Shown piece after piece: positions 33,684 through 44,929 of a stretch of DNA of 64,000 bases; position 1 is the first letter of the stretch; every line of letters starts with the position of its first letter. Both the position numbers and the translations under genes were made by a program. Under the pieces are notes generated by a model. The model saw nothing but the letters and a program-made list of their open reading frames with translations, had not been told where the DNA came from and did not search any database. Origin of the DNA: Platycnemis pennipes (lineage: Eukaryota; Arthropoda; Insecta; Odonata; Platycnemididae); contig OW121851.1 in the NCBI GenBank assembly GCA_933228895.1, positions 114,721,271 through 114,785,270 of the forward strand, read 5' to 3'.

Positions 33684-33851
33684 TTATATCTCGTAGTTAT
33701 GACTTCTATCAGGGGCATTCGCGATCATAGGAGGGGTGTGGGATCGCGGCGAAAAGGGAGTAGATCGGTTCTGCCCTGTCGCTTCTTTCGGATCAGCTAC
33801 AACCAGAGTGATGATGACGAGGAGAGCTTGAGGGACGAGGAAACGGAGCAT
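33684..33851 (-). CDS. Possible small secreted protein
   Basis: A 55-codon frame from ATG at 33851. Residues 1-19 (MLRFLVPQALLVIITLVVA) look like a signal peptide: a basic residue, a long hydrophobic core and a small residue before the predicted cut. The mature part would be hydrophilic and rich in Pro, Ser and Asn. About 30 bases upstream on the same strand is TCAGT, the arthropod initiator consensus. The frame is open further upstream to 34025, but the internal ATG gives the signal peptide. The stretch is more GC-rich than its surroundings. I do not recognise the family; it could be a first exon, a complete peptide gene, or chance. A plus-strand frame overlaps it (33663-33860) and looks less convincing. 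Confidence 0.3.
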   Translation of the reverse strand: MLRFLVPQALLVIITLVVADPKEATGQNRSTPFSPRSHTPPMIANAPDRSHNYEI

Positions 33852-36800
33852 TTTGGCTGAGAGTAGGGGCTGTAGACTGACCGCTTGAGGGCGGAGGTTT
33901 TCACGATGAGGGGAGGAGGAAATGAGTTCGAGGCTGGTGAAAGCGGCCTGGCCTAACGGCGTCCAGCGAGGAGAAGTTCCTTGAATTCCCTTCTCTACTT
34001 CCCTTGAGTTTGAGGATTTAGTCATTTCAGAGGGTGAGTGAGGGATGAGGGCTTGCGAGAAATTTCTACTATATAACTTTCTTTTTATTAAATCTCATAA
34101 CAATTTCCGAAGAATTACAGTTATATTTCACCGTGATGTGAATATATTTGAATTTTTTCTACTGCTCCCCCTTATGCTGAAGGACTTCCTTCCATCAAGT
34201 ACGGTTTAAGTGGTTCAAGTAGTGGAAGAAGACTTCCACTCGATGAGCTGAAAAACGTAGAGTATCGAGCGGCGAGGAGCAAGGTAGACTGTATACCCTT
34301 TTTACACATGGACATACATACAATTTTATGTACATAAACTTGGGCAAAAACTATCAATAATGAATGATTTAGCTCTCATTAATTATGAATCAAGTTCAAA
34401 TTACGGACCCGCTCTTTTGTACTGACTCATAAAATAAATAATTACGAGACAACGGAATTTTGTGGTTAATTGTTTACGACTACATAAGTATTGTTGAAGT
34501 CATCAACGGTCATGAACAGCACTGGGTTCGGGGTCGCGCTTCGGACCTTATCCTATCCCCATCCCTTCCATACCTATCCTTATGCCTTTCCTCCCGGTCT
34601 GAAGCGCCTATTAGAGCGGAAACAGACTTGAAAACACCCATGATGGTCATGAACACTCGATGTCTCTCGTTTCAGGAAGGCAATCATTGAGCACCTGTAA
34701 CAAGATGTTATCTGTTTTCGAGAACAGAATCCTTGAAGTATGAGCACTGGATTATGCTCGTGATCTTCGATCACATCTCCCAGTAAAATCAGTGAGTTAT
34801 CTTCTTTTATACTAAGTGATCTTTTTCCGAGACGAATATAATTATTATTGCTTTATTAGCACCGGCATTAAATTGTAAATATTTTACGTAAAATTACGAA
34901 ATAAAAACGATGCATTTACACTTGGGCTATTTTAAAGGTATATAAGATTAGGCTTTCCAGTAGGTATGTGTTAGCGCCACAATGCACTCGCGGAAAACAC
35001 GTCTAGAGGAAACACGCACTACAAGGTTGAATGACACGCAACATTTGTATTGAGAAATAGAATGTTTACCATTACTAATCCATGAAGTAATTTAGATATT
35101 TAAAAACTGGTATATCTCAACATCGACATTGGGTAGGTAACAACTTCCATACCAATGAAAAAGGTTAATAAAAAATTTAAAAGAGAACGGATAGCGGTCT
35201 CCATTGATATATTTTCTTTGCCGCGATGTATTCCGCGTCTGTACATAGTTTTTCTAATATTTCGCCTGCAAGAGTGCTGGCAAACTCGTATTGTATAAGG
35301 CAATGTTCCCGTTTTGTTAAAAATAATAAATCAGTGCCACCGAATGCGAAGTAAGAATTGAAAATTACAGAATTTTGTTCGTTAGTTTCATAAAAACTAG
35401 TGGAATAACGTTCTTGGAGTAGCTTCCTCTGAACTTTAATCTTCATCCTTAACAAGTCAGGGTAATTCAAATAAAATTCAGTTATTAACTAATATGATAA
35501 TATTCGGAAAAGATTGACACTTTTCCAAAAAATTTTTTCACCACCAAAAATCGTCCTTTTTCGGCTAAAGTTTCACAACACAAAATGCTATGTTAAAATT
35601 TTATTCACGCTAAAAAAGTTTTTGGAAAAAGACAAAAACTCTGGTTTTACAGCAATCCGAACCCTCAAACACTTATCACTAAGATGATGAGTCTTGTGAT
35701 AGTGATTTTTTTGTCTAGCTGCTATCATAAGTATTCAAACTGTATGCGTATCCCATTATTCATTTGGAATTTGCCATTATTGGAAACCCGAAGTCTATTG
35801 TAACGTATAATTTACAGGACAATAATCTTCATGAGGCCATTTTTTAACGTTTTCCCTAGTTCCTCAAAAATCCTGAAAAAGGATAACGTCAATTCGGAGT
35901 AATGAGATAAAATCCAAGGAGGTTCGAATGCACTTTCTAACCTCCTTGAGAAATGCAAACCTACTTCTGCGGCTCACCAGAAATGCAATCAAATAGGTAA
36001 TCACTTTTTTAGGTGAGGAAGTTGGAAGATTAATATTAGTCCCGGTTCCCCGGCCGGCCTAATATGCATGAAGTTCGGTCATGCATATCTATTCTATGTT
36101 ATGTATCCGTTTTTTTCCTTTCCACGATAGTCAAAATGAGCTCAGGAAAACAATTATCGCCTTTGATTTTGCATTACTCATTCGGCTATTGCCCCAGCCT
36201 CTGAGCAACAGAAATTTACCAATGAGGTCGAAATTCACCTAAAATGGTTAATTAACGATAATTTATTTGCAATGATAAAATAATTCTGATTGGAGAGAGT
36301 TGCCATTTTTAGCGTTGGCACCGCTGGAATCTTATTTGCCCCCTTCGAAGTTATTTTTCTGAAGCTGTTAGAAAAAAAGCGGAACCCTTGTCATCGGAGA
36401 CCCCATAGCGCCGAAAATAAGAGAGGCCAAAGACTACTATCCCTGTAGGCATTGCCAAAGATTATAATACACATTCCAGCAGTCCTGTGCGACTCGCGGG
36501 GAACTGATGACGCGCATGCGCTAAGGAACAGCGGGTCGCGCGGAAATCAACTGTCTAATCTTTTTAAAGTAGCAGAAATGAGTGAACTGGGACATGCACA
36601 TGGACATACAATTGATTACATAGTAGCATAAATATCGGTCATTCCTGTTGTTGGTGAAATTGTTATAAAGCACAAGGACTTTCTTCGAGTCCTTCAGTTT
36701 TTCTCGTTTTCTTGCGCTGAATAGGGGATTTGTTGGAATATTAACTCTAGGGCTATGGTTATATCTTTAGCACGTCCCTTGGGTCAGATAGTCCTCTGCC

Positions 36801-37539
36801 TCAGATAACGAAAGTTTGCACGCATGGTGATAAATCCATTTAGTCACAAAACAGTACCTACTGGAGTGGTATTATAGTTGCACTCCAATACATCACGCCT
36901 GACTCTGTGCTTGAGGTATCAACATTGATACCACAAGTTATGGTTCTATCTTCAGGAACTCCTAAATGATATGCTTCAAAATGATATCCTAAATTCAATA
37001 TAAATATTCAAAATAACTCCTAAATGATATGCTTCCTCTTGTGCAATATTCACCTGTTGATGCTACATGCAACAAAACCGGTTAGTAAATTCCAACTCTC
37101 GTCTACTGTATCTAGCAAAAAACCACCCAAGATTAAGAGGTCAGAGTGACCTTCTCTATCACGCACAATTACATAATATGAATTACTAATATTTCTTCAC
37201 TTTATTCATCCCTTGAAGTGCATTTTAAGTACAAAGAGGCTTTTTTCTCTAAAATATGTTTTACATTAAAAGGAAATTCAAATATTCTATTGTAGATTCT
37301 AGATGAAAACAAATATATCTATTGTTATTTCTCTGTTCAATTATGATTATGCCATTGAATAAAGTGAATGATTTGTGAAGGAAAGAAAAAAAAACCTAAG
37401 CCAAAAGTCATACACTCAATTTCATGTGCAGTACGACTCACTACACCTACTTGTTTCCGACAGTTTTTGCTCTTCCATCAAGACACTGTTGCCTGCTAGC
37501 AGAAGAGATAGAAGGCTGAAGTGTAGGTATTCTTCGTGG
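33852..37539. other. Intergenic, no gene recognised
   Basis: A 3.7-kb stretch with no recognisable gene. A 21-base direct repeat (AACTCCTAAATGATATGCTTC) occurs at about 36.96 and 37.02 kb. Confidence 0.45.
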
Positions 37540-37599
37540 GTGAGAAATGACCCAAGTAAGAAAGTCATCCAAAATCCACCCTCACCCCAGATAACCTTA

Positions 37600-37900
37600 C
37601 CGGAGGCTCAAGTGGTGATGGTGCTTTACACTGGACTTCTCACAAAATGTCCTCTCCACCATTGCTCAAGCTCGTGGAAGGGTGTGTGAGTCCCTTCCAA
37701 GGGAGGAGTGGCTCATGCCAATCTGGCTGTTCCCAGTTGGTGAACAACAATATCATCCCGCCACTTCCAGAGTTTAGGGACCATTGCCACCTGCTCTCAT
37801 CATGGAGGATGGTGGAGGAAATGCACAGCTGCACATCATGGGTGAAGAGGTGCCCATGAGGTATTTTTAGGCTGATTGGGAGAGGCCCAAAGCAGATGGG
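37600..37900 (+). repeat. Diverged repeat unit 1, part a
   Basis: Resembles 40.54-40.88 kb: both have a TTCCCAG(T/A)TGGTGA phrase, then CC(G/A)CCACTTCCAGA or ACCACCTCCAGA, then AGGACAGTGGGGGCAATGC-like text. Frames are broken in both, but the translated pieces are also similar, hinting at a decayed coding element. Identity unknown. Confidence 0.45.
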
Positions 37901-38473
37901 CCACAGGTTATGTAGTGAGCATCATTGATTCCGCCTCAGAGGCTGTGCTGCTTCTCCCACTACAGTAAGTACATCTCCCTAACTTGTCATTGCACATATC
38001 TATGAAATTATTAGTCCTTGATGGTAATGCCACATAATCCTGATCTTGGGAAGCAAATTTGCTGACCTATCCCCTAAATCAAAGAGGTAGGCTCCTACCC
38101 CCATAAATGGTGTATTACATATTATTTTCTTGAATATCAATCAATCAGTGTATATATTTTATGTATCAGGAATCAGTAGCTTTTCATAGGAAATGCATTG
38201 AGAAAAATGCTTTAAATTTTTTTAATGCACTCCTCAGAAAGAGAGAGTCAAGAATTTTAGAGAGTTGTTAAAGGCCCTATACTTTATTAGTTATGCCTAT
38301 TTTTGCCTAAATTACCCTTGGTTCGATTCCAAAGGACACTCAGTGCTTCCATAAGGAATGCATGTAAAGATCATTTTGATCCATTACAGACTTTTCTTCT
38401 TTGATTTCCTAAACTCTGGTATGATAGTAGACTCAAAAAATTCCAAGTATTAAATACTCCTAGAAGTGCTACA
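37901..38473. other. Spacer, nothing recognised
   Basis: No motif seen between the two parts of repeat unit 1. Confidence 0.35.
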
Positions 38474-38650
38474 ACCCACATCGCAAAGCAAGCTTGCTGA
38501 AAATTTGCACTGCAAATTGCATGCAATTTGCAGGCAAATCCTGTTCAAGCTTCAACCCTTGCAAAAATAAAGGGAAGGCCGAGGGTAGGGAAGAATTTAC
38601 GAGCTGTACACAAAAATGTTGACTAGAGCATGCAATTGTACTAAAGAGCT
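38474..38650 (+). repeat. Diverged repeat unit 1, part b
   Basis: Matches 40981-41313: it starts ACCCACATCGCAAAGCAAGCTT and includes GCCGAGGGTAGGGAAG and ACAATTG-like ends. The tandem GCAAGCTTGCTGCAA section is short here and expanded in unit 2. Confidence 0.65.
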
Positions 38651-40499
38651 ATACCCATGTAGCCACAGGATTCTAGGACCCAGGAACACTAACTTAAGTA
38701 TGAATTCATAACCACTGATATAATAATTCGGTAAGCTGTAATTTGAAAGCTAACATACAAAGATAACAACATGTATTTCTTTAATCCAAATTTTTGATTG
38801 ATGGCCAACCAAGTGTGATGCAATCCATTGGTAGTTTAAAACTCTAATATTTGAGTGCATCAAGCCATTGATTGTTTACCTCAGTAGACGAATTATCTTA
38901 AATTCTTATGTGCACAGAGGACAGCGAATTCAATGCATACCTATAAGACAATACACACTATGATACAATTTTTGGGCTATAGTCAATGCCGCAGCCACTA
39001 CCACGAATACCACCAGCACAAACTTGGTAAGCATTGGGTAGGATGACCCCGTTTAAAAAGGTCTTGTTGATCCCTGGACTTCCCCATTGAATTCCCTGCA
39101 GGGATGAGTAGGGAATGCAATTAATTGACTTCCCTTCCACTCAACTTGAAGGAAATGGTAGGAGAAAGAGTGGAGGAGAGGGCCTCGTGTAACATGCAAG
39201 CATGTCAAAGTGTTGCAGCCAACATAATTTAATTTAATAATAAGGAAATTTACATGAGAAACAGTTGCAGTATAGTGTAAAAACATATATTGCAGGTAAC
39301 AACGGGGAAGATGGGACAACGGAGTGTACAGCAGAAAACCTATAAGGATTTCACCCAAATTTTAAATTTTATTTTGTATTTCTTCTATTTGACGAGACTA
39401 CAGATGTTTAGAATATTTCTTAGTTGAGCATTTTGCTGCGATATGTCTGCAAAGCAATCTCTGGTACAAATTCAACAGTAAGAGAATATTTCATTGTGTT
39501 TATTGACCTTTATAGAGAAAATTATGATTCTAGCTACCCAACTTGTGAACCAGCTATCACTGGAGAGGTTCTAGGCCAGACTGTTATGAAGACTATTGAG
39601 GGCATAGTATTTGATATAGAAAACTGTGTTGGAATTGGATGCGATGGCTGCAGCATCAACATCTCTGGTGATGCTTGGGAAGTAAATTAAAATAGTACTC
39701 TTCGTGAATGCAAATTCACTCTCAATTTTACTACTAGCATCCAAATAGAAAATAGCAATCACATTTACTACTAATTGAAAAGTTTTTTATTCTATGGACA
39801 ACCTTCCCCATTAGCAATCATCTGGTTTGAATGATCTTCATTTTTTGTTATAGTGATGTATCTATGCATCATCATGTCATTAAATAGGAAAAAAATGGTC
39901 CAGATTATATTGAAACAGCTTTAGAATGTGTACACGTTTTTCACTCTTTTTCCCAATTTGGACACCCAGCACCCATATTACTGACAGTTCTGCATGTTTA
40001 AATGTTCGTGTGAAAAATGATCCACCTATTTATTTGAGATGCCTTCTGTTCTAGTAATCCAAGCACTTTCAACCTTCTATTCCCCATTTTCTTATGGTGG
40101 ATTTTTCCTAATTACTAATTTGTAACCTTAACAGACTGCCAAGAATATCCAGTGTCATTACTGTTCATACAACCACTAAGAAAATAAGCAAATTATTTGA
40201 CTTCAATAACAATCAACTTTGTAGCTATGCATGTACAAAGCTGAAACTTTGTGATTGCTCCAAACAATATTTCAAGAAAATTGTGTTAAACATGTGTACC
40301 AAATTTTCAATCAGCACAGGATTACCTAGCATCAAATGTTGCAGCTTATCACTCTTCTTGGGTTTTCGGTTTGCCAGCTGAATTACCTCTACTCCAAATC
40401 ATTTTAAAACTAAAAAATTTCTTCCCAGAGTCTTGGTTATGTATGAGACATGCAATTCAGAAGAAATATATATTCTATTAAAAATATTCTTTCAGGGTT
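38651..40499. other. Intergenic, no gene recognised
   Basis: Only short frames without motifs on either strand. Confidence 0.4.
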
Positions 40500-40539
40500 T
40501 AAGTGGTGCTTCTCTGAAGAATACCTACTACCCTCTAAT

Positions 40540-40880
40540 CCCTTGTGCCACAAGGAGTAAAGGCTTTCAGCGACACTCCAGTCCATTGTCCCTCAGGCCA
40601 TGGGAAGGATGGTGGAGGCACTGCGAAGGGCAGACCTTGTTTCCTTGCCACAGATTCAGAAGGAGGACGAGGAAGCGCAATGAAGGACCACAAGCAGACC
40701 ATACCAAGGGCATACCAATTTGCCAGTTCCCAGATGGTGAGCATAAACATCTAATCACCACCTCCAGAATACAGGGGACAGCAGTACCTACCCCATTATG
40801 TAGGACAGTGGGGGCAATGCTGCATACCTCTGTTGAAGTGAGGCCAATTGGGATGGGCCCATGTTGGTCAGCTTAAAGCA
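40540..40880 (+). repeat. Diverged repeat unit 2, part a
   Basis: Second copy of the unit at 37.6-37.9 kb. The plus frame is open for 147 codons (40433-40876), but no conserved domain is evident, and comparison with copy 1 suggests frameshifts in both. Confidence 0.45.
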
Positions 40881-40980
40881 TTGGGCTTTGAGTCATGGAT
40901 TACCATCTTCCACTCTGCCCTGAAGGCTGCAACAGGCCCTCCACAGCTGTGAGTCTTCTTACGTTTCCACTGTTATCCCA

Positions 40981-41313
40981 GGACCCACATGGCAAAGCAA
41001 GCTTGCTGCAACCTTGCAGCAAGCTTGTCATTGCAAGATAGCAACCTTGCAGCAAGCTTGCATCGGCAAGGTTAAAGCTTGCAGCAAGCTTGCTGCAATC
41101 TGACTACTGCACCTGTTACAAGCTTGCTGCAAGGTTGCACTGCAAGCTTGCAGCAAGTTTCATGCAAGCTTCACGCAAGTCTTGTGCAAGCTTCATACAA
41201 GTCCTGTGCAAGTTTCAACCCTGGCAAAAATAGAGGGTACGCCGAGGGTAGGAAAGCATTCATGAACCACACACTAAAACATTGCCTATGGAATACAATT
41301 GTGCAAAGGAGCT
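40981..41313 (+). repeat. GCAAGCTT-rich tandem DNA, unit 2 part b
   Basis: An array of degenerate CTTGCAGCAAGCTTGCTGCA motifs, themselves nearly palindromic, occupies 40.99-41.22 kb. It is followed by a unique part shared with 38.56-38.65 kb. A 87-codon frame across it is an artefact of the repeat. Confidence 0.75.
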
Positions 41314-42061
41314 GTAACAATGTTCATAGCGAAACAAATTAGTTAGGTATTACAAAAAAATCACTACTTGCATGAGTACCCCTATAGTTTCAAAATTTAA
41401 AAAGAAAATGACTTTCCCGCATTTGTAAACGCGAAAGATATAATTCTTAACAATACCTACTTGACCTACGTGTCCTATTACCTTATCCTAAACAACCTAA
41501 CAAATGACCTAATGCAAATCACTATGGCTATCTAGCGCTTCTTCGCTAACAAATGACTGTTTGTTGGCCGTGTATATACAGCTGCTGGCTTGCATGAATT
41601 CGTTAGTGATAACTAACTTTACAACATATGGACACGGATATTTGAATCATTAAAACATTTCCCCAATGACCATTTTGTGGCTAAAAGTAAGCATGACCGT
41701 TATGAATATGCATAACGGATATTCTTTCAACTCCAGGAGAGATAAATAAGAGTTTCCTCAGTAATATGGCAATCGCCATCTTCATCCGACGGGCCGCGGG
41801 ATCCTTGGTAGAAACCCTGACGTCAATACCACTGTTTTCTGTACTCAATCAAACTGTTTTCACAATTAATCTGTATTCATGACTTTACAAACTTGTTCTT
41901 CTTTGTCAGTTAATTTATCGTTACACATGCTTAAGTTAATTTCGCGCAAAATTTTCCTATTAACTCGCTCTTCTTCAATTTAGCTCGAATTGTTTTTCTT
42001 CCACGGGAAATAAGCCGTGCGCGTTCAAGCAAAGGTAACTCTACTCCTCCCTTAGTAGGAA
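41314..42061. other. Intergenic, no gene recognised
   Basis: No motif seen; lies between two GCAAG-rich blocks. Confidence 0.35.
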
Positions 42062-42290
42062 CCGTATAGTTGCAATTGCCTTGGGCCTTGCACTATTGCT
42101 ACCAATGTTGCCAGAGTCCTGCAGCAAAGTTGCCAAGGTTGGCACACTTCATGCAAATTGAGCGTAACTTGCACGGAACGTGTCAATATTGGCAAAATTG
42201 CAGCAAGCTTGCATCTAGATTGCCAATCTTGGCAAGCCATATGCCAGCCTCAACCAAACTTGCTGAAATCTTGCATGCTATGTGGGGAGT
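42062..42290. repeat. Degenerate TTGCC/GCAAG-rich repeat block
   Basis: Irregular repeats of TTGCCAA, TTGGCA and GCAGCAAGCTTGC, related in composition to the block at 41.0-41.2 kb. The two blocks may be parts of one element; no terminal repeats were found. Confidence 0.5.
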
Positions 42291-43017
42291 CTCCAAGTCC
42301 ATAACACTACCCAATACCAATCTTTGGAAAAGACCTTGTTCGTTTTTCCTCTTTTTAAAAGAATTTACAGGCACAAATCAGTCATGCCCAATTGCAGTAT
42401 TCACAAAAACCAGATAAAATTCAACATGGATGTTGAATAAATTTAATACAGGTATGGTTTACATTAAATATGGAAGCAAGTGAACATACCATTGTATTAT
42501 TGATCAAGATAAACATAAAGCACGAGAGCCTAGTCGAGCAACATAAAGCCTAGTAAAACATAAAGCCTAGTCGAGAATTTTGCCAGCCATAACTGCAAAA
42601 TCATCAAGAGCATCTGCTTCCTGAAACCATTCATTGTAATTCTATGTTCCCATTTGTCATCAAAAAGGTTTTAATTCGCATTTAAGTCTTCACTTATTGT
42701 TAATACATATTATGAAATATATTTTTTCCATTCAGACAACAGATCAGTTTCTTTGATCAAGTCCTCGTGATAGATCGTGCTTGCATTACTTCTAAATCTA
42801 ACCTCCATTACATGCTACAGTTGTGGGGATAGGTAATTTGAAATCAAATATAATTGATGGCTACATGATTTTTTTTTATTTTCCAATTTTCTATCACTTA
42901 ATATTATCACCATCATATCATTAATAGTTATCAATTTGCTGCTTATCTCAATCTACATGGGAGGCATAATGTGAGGAGCAAGATCTTTTTTGCCACCCTG
43001 AGTACAATTTCATTACT
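42291..43017. other. Intergenic, no gene recognised
   Basis: A short local duplication of ACATAAAGCCTAGT near 42.54 kb; nothing else. Confidence 0.4.
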
Positions 43018-43343
43018 CAGGGGAGACGACCGATAGCAGAGGTAATTTGCACCATTTAGAAATTAGGTAATTGGGTAATCATAGGAACACATCAGGTAAT
43101 AGAGGAAGAGTGGAAAGAAATCCAGCATAAACATTATCCCGCTCTTAAGGACAGCAGCCAAGGGGTCCATTGTGAAAAATCCCAACTGACGGACGGAGTA
43201 GTTAGCCTGAAATTCCATCCACTAGGCACTCAAGTAGGGAGCAGTTCGCCACTGAAAAATCCATCACTGCCATGAATTGGATCCAGGCCTTCAGGATGGA
43301 ATGTTAGTTCTCTAGCCACCACACCAACCTGATCCCCCAGAGG
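43018..43343 (-). repeat. tRNA-derived SINE, copy D
   Basis: A clear minus-strand copy of the family at 29.46-29.80 kb, sharing CAGGGGAGACGACCGA, ACGGACGGAGTA, CCACTAGGCACTCAAGTAGG and CCACACCAACCTGATCCCCC. The B box is mutated. Confidence 0.7.
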
Positions 43344-44044
43344 ATTAGTTAAGCCGATAATTTGCTGAATATGACTTCAGTAAAAGATGGGGTTGGGGTG
43401 GATGAACAAGATGGTGGTGGGCCATGTATTGCCTGTGGAACAACATGTTGTGCATGAACCCTAATCTGTTATGTGCAGTAATTCTTCTTCTGCAGTCACT
43501 GCATTCCTGTTTCTGTATTCTTGAATTCAAAGGTAAGGAGGTAGGGTTGTGATAACAATGCTTTCTAAAAGGTTAAACAGAACTGTGTGCATAAAAAAAT
43601 CACAGTGGTTAAAATCAATCATGCTTTTTCTTGGTCTGACATGGATCTGGACATGACAACCTTGTTGATCAGAAAATATGTATCCTGTGAAATCTCATTA
43701 AATGCAAAATAGTTTTAACTTTTTCTGTTGCATATCCCATGGATTCTGAGCTGTCTAAAATCCATTACTTCAGAGAATACCACCTTGCAAACAACTTTTT
43801 CACATTCCAAATCTACCTTAGAATGCATCTTTTCAGGACTAACCAGAATTTGCCCTTGATTTACCATTTAATCATTGAGTGGGAATAGGGTTTCCAATCT
43901 TTTATGTAATCTCACTCTATTTGGAGGATGAATATAAGGCAATAAATGAGTTGCAGTGACTTGGTTTGCAGCCATCCCATTGCAAACCACTCAAAATCAC
44001 CACAGCTCTGCAGGTTTTGGAGTATGACTGTAATGAACAGGTCA
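43344..44044. other. Intergenic, no gene recognised
   Basis: No motif-bearing frame or repeat recognised. Confidence 0.4.
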
Positions 44045-44821
44045 TAAAATTGAGAATAAGAATCAACTTTGTAATTTTCCACGTATTTTTAATAACCAAC
44101 CTGTTTCAACACTCACGTGACATGTATCAGGGATTAAAATGTTCGAGCAATGGAAAGGTCTTAAATAGTGCACTGGAAGGGGGGGGATGTCTCTTTAGGA
44201 AGGAATTTGAGGGAACGCTTAGGTATAAGCTGGTTGGGGTTAAGATGGGAATGGAAGTGAGGCATGGGGCTACATCACAGGGGTAGGAAGAATATATATA
44301 GGAGGTTAGGTCAAATATGAAGGTTTTGGCATATAATGGGTATACCAGAGCAGGTGGTCAACAGGGAGCATTTAAAATTCAAATGTCAAAGGCTACAAAA
44401 AATCATGGAAATCAAAGAAACTGCCCTTCCTTGGCAATATTAGCCAAGTAACAGCTGAACATTTACCCAAAGTCATTTTTAAAATCTGTTTTTATAATCT
44501 GACTACATTAAGAAAATTACTCTTTAATTCTACAGACAAGATTGATTTGGAGCATAAAAGTGGCGTGCACCTGATAGTGTGTGGTGATTGCAACACAGTG
44601 TATGTGGTCCAAACGGGGAGAAGATTTGTGACCAGAGTAAACGAGCATGCAAAGCATGTTAGATACAGGCATACCACCCCCCCCCCCGCCCCACTGCACT
44701 ATTTAACGCCTTTCCAGTGCTTAAACATTTTAGTCCCAGATATATGACATGTGGGTGTTGAAACCGGTTGGTTATTAAAAACGTGTGGAAAATTACAAAG
44801 TTGATTCTTATTCTCAATTAA
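44045..44821 (+). mobile_element. Second Penelope-like relic with inverted arms
   Basis: Arms of about 80 bases, 44045-44125 and 44741-44821, are reverse complements with few differences (GAGAATAAGAATCAACTTTG outermost, CATGT innermost). They enclose a GIY-YIG-type ORF, the same layout as at 27.2-28.5 kb although the arms are unrelated in sequence. The right arm carries GTTGAAACCGGTTGG, a GAAACC block like that of the other hairpins. The reverse transcriptase is missing. Confidence 0.7.
44421..44747 (+). CDS. Truncated Penelope-type GIY-YIG domain
   Basis: A 108-codon open frame. The linker has TAEHLPKVIFKIC and RKLLFNSTDKIDLEHK, in the pattern that precedes the endonuclease in Penelope-like elements. 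The domain start follows as SGVHLIVCGDCNTVYVVQTG, then RRFVTRVNEHAKH. After the EH motif the frame runs into a poly-C/Pro stretch and stops, so the second half of the nuclease is lost; VQTG replaces the more usual GQTG. It cannot be a working nuclease. No clear start codon context. Confidence 0.65.
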   Translation: MPFLGNISQVTAEHLPKVIFKICFYNLTTLRKLLFNSTDKIDLEHKSGVHLIVCGDCNTVYVVQTGRRFVTRVNEHAKHVRYRHTTPPPAPLHYLTPFQCLNILVPDI

Positions 44822-44929
44822 GGAAAAATTCCACCATGTGACAGCCAAAGTTGTTTCATTGATTTCACAAAATTTTTAGGAAATGTTTTTATGCGCATGT
44901 AGAGAGTATAATTTGGAAGGTGATCTTAA

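Noticed and set aside
40433..40876. 147-codon plus-strand ORF
   Set aside because: The related unit at 37.6-37.9 kb is frameshifted relative to it, and no domain was recognised; treated as part of a repeat.
40981..41225. CRISPR-like array
   Set aside because: Repeats are degenerate, contiguous and without regular spacers, and the window is eukaryotic.
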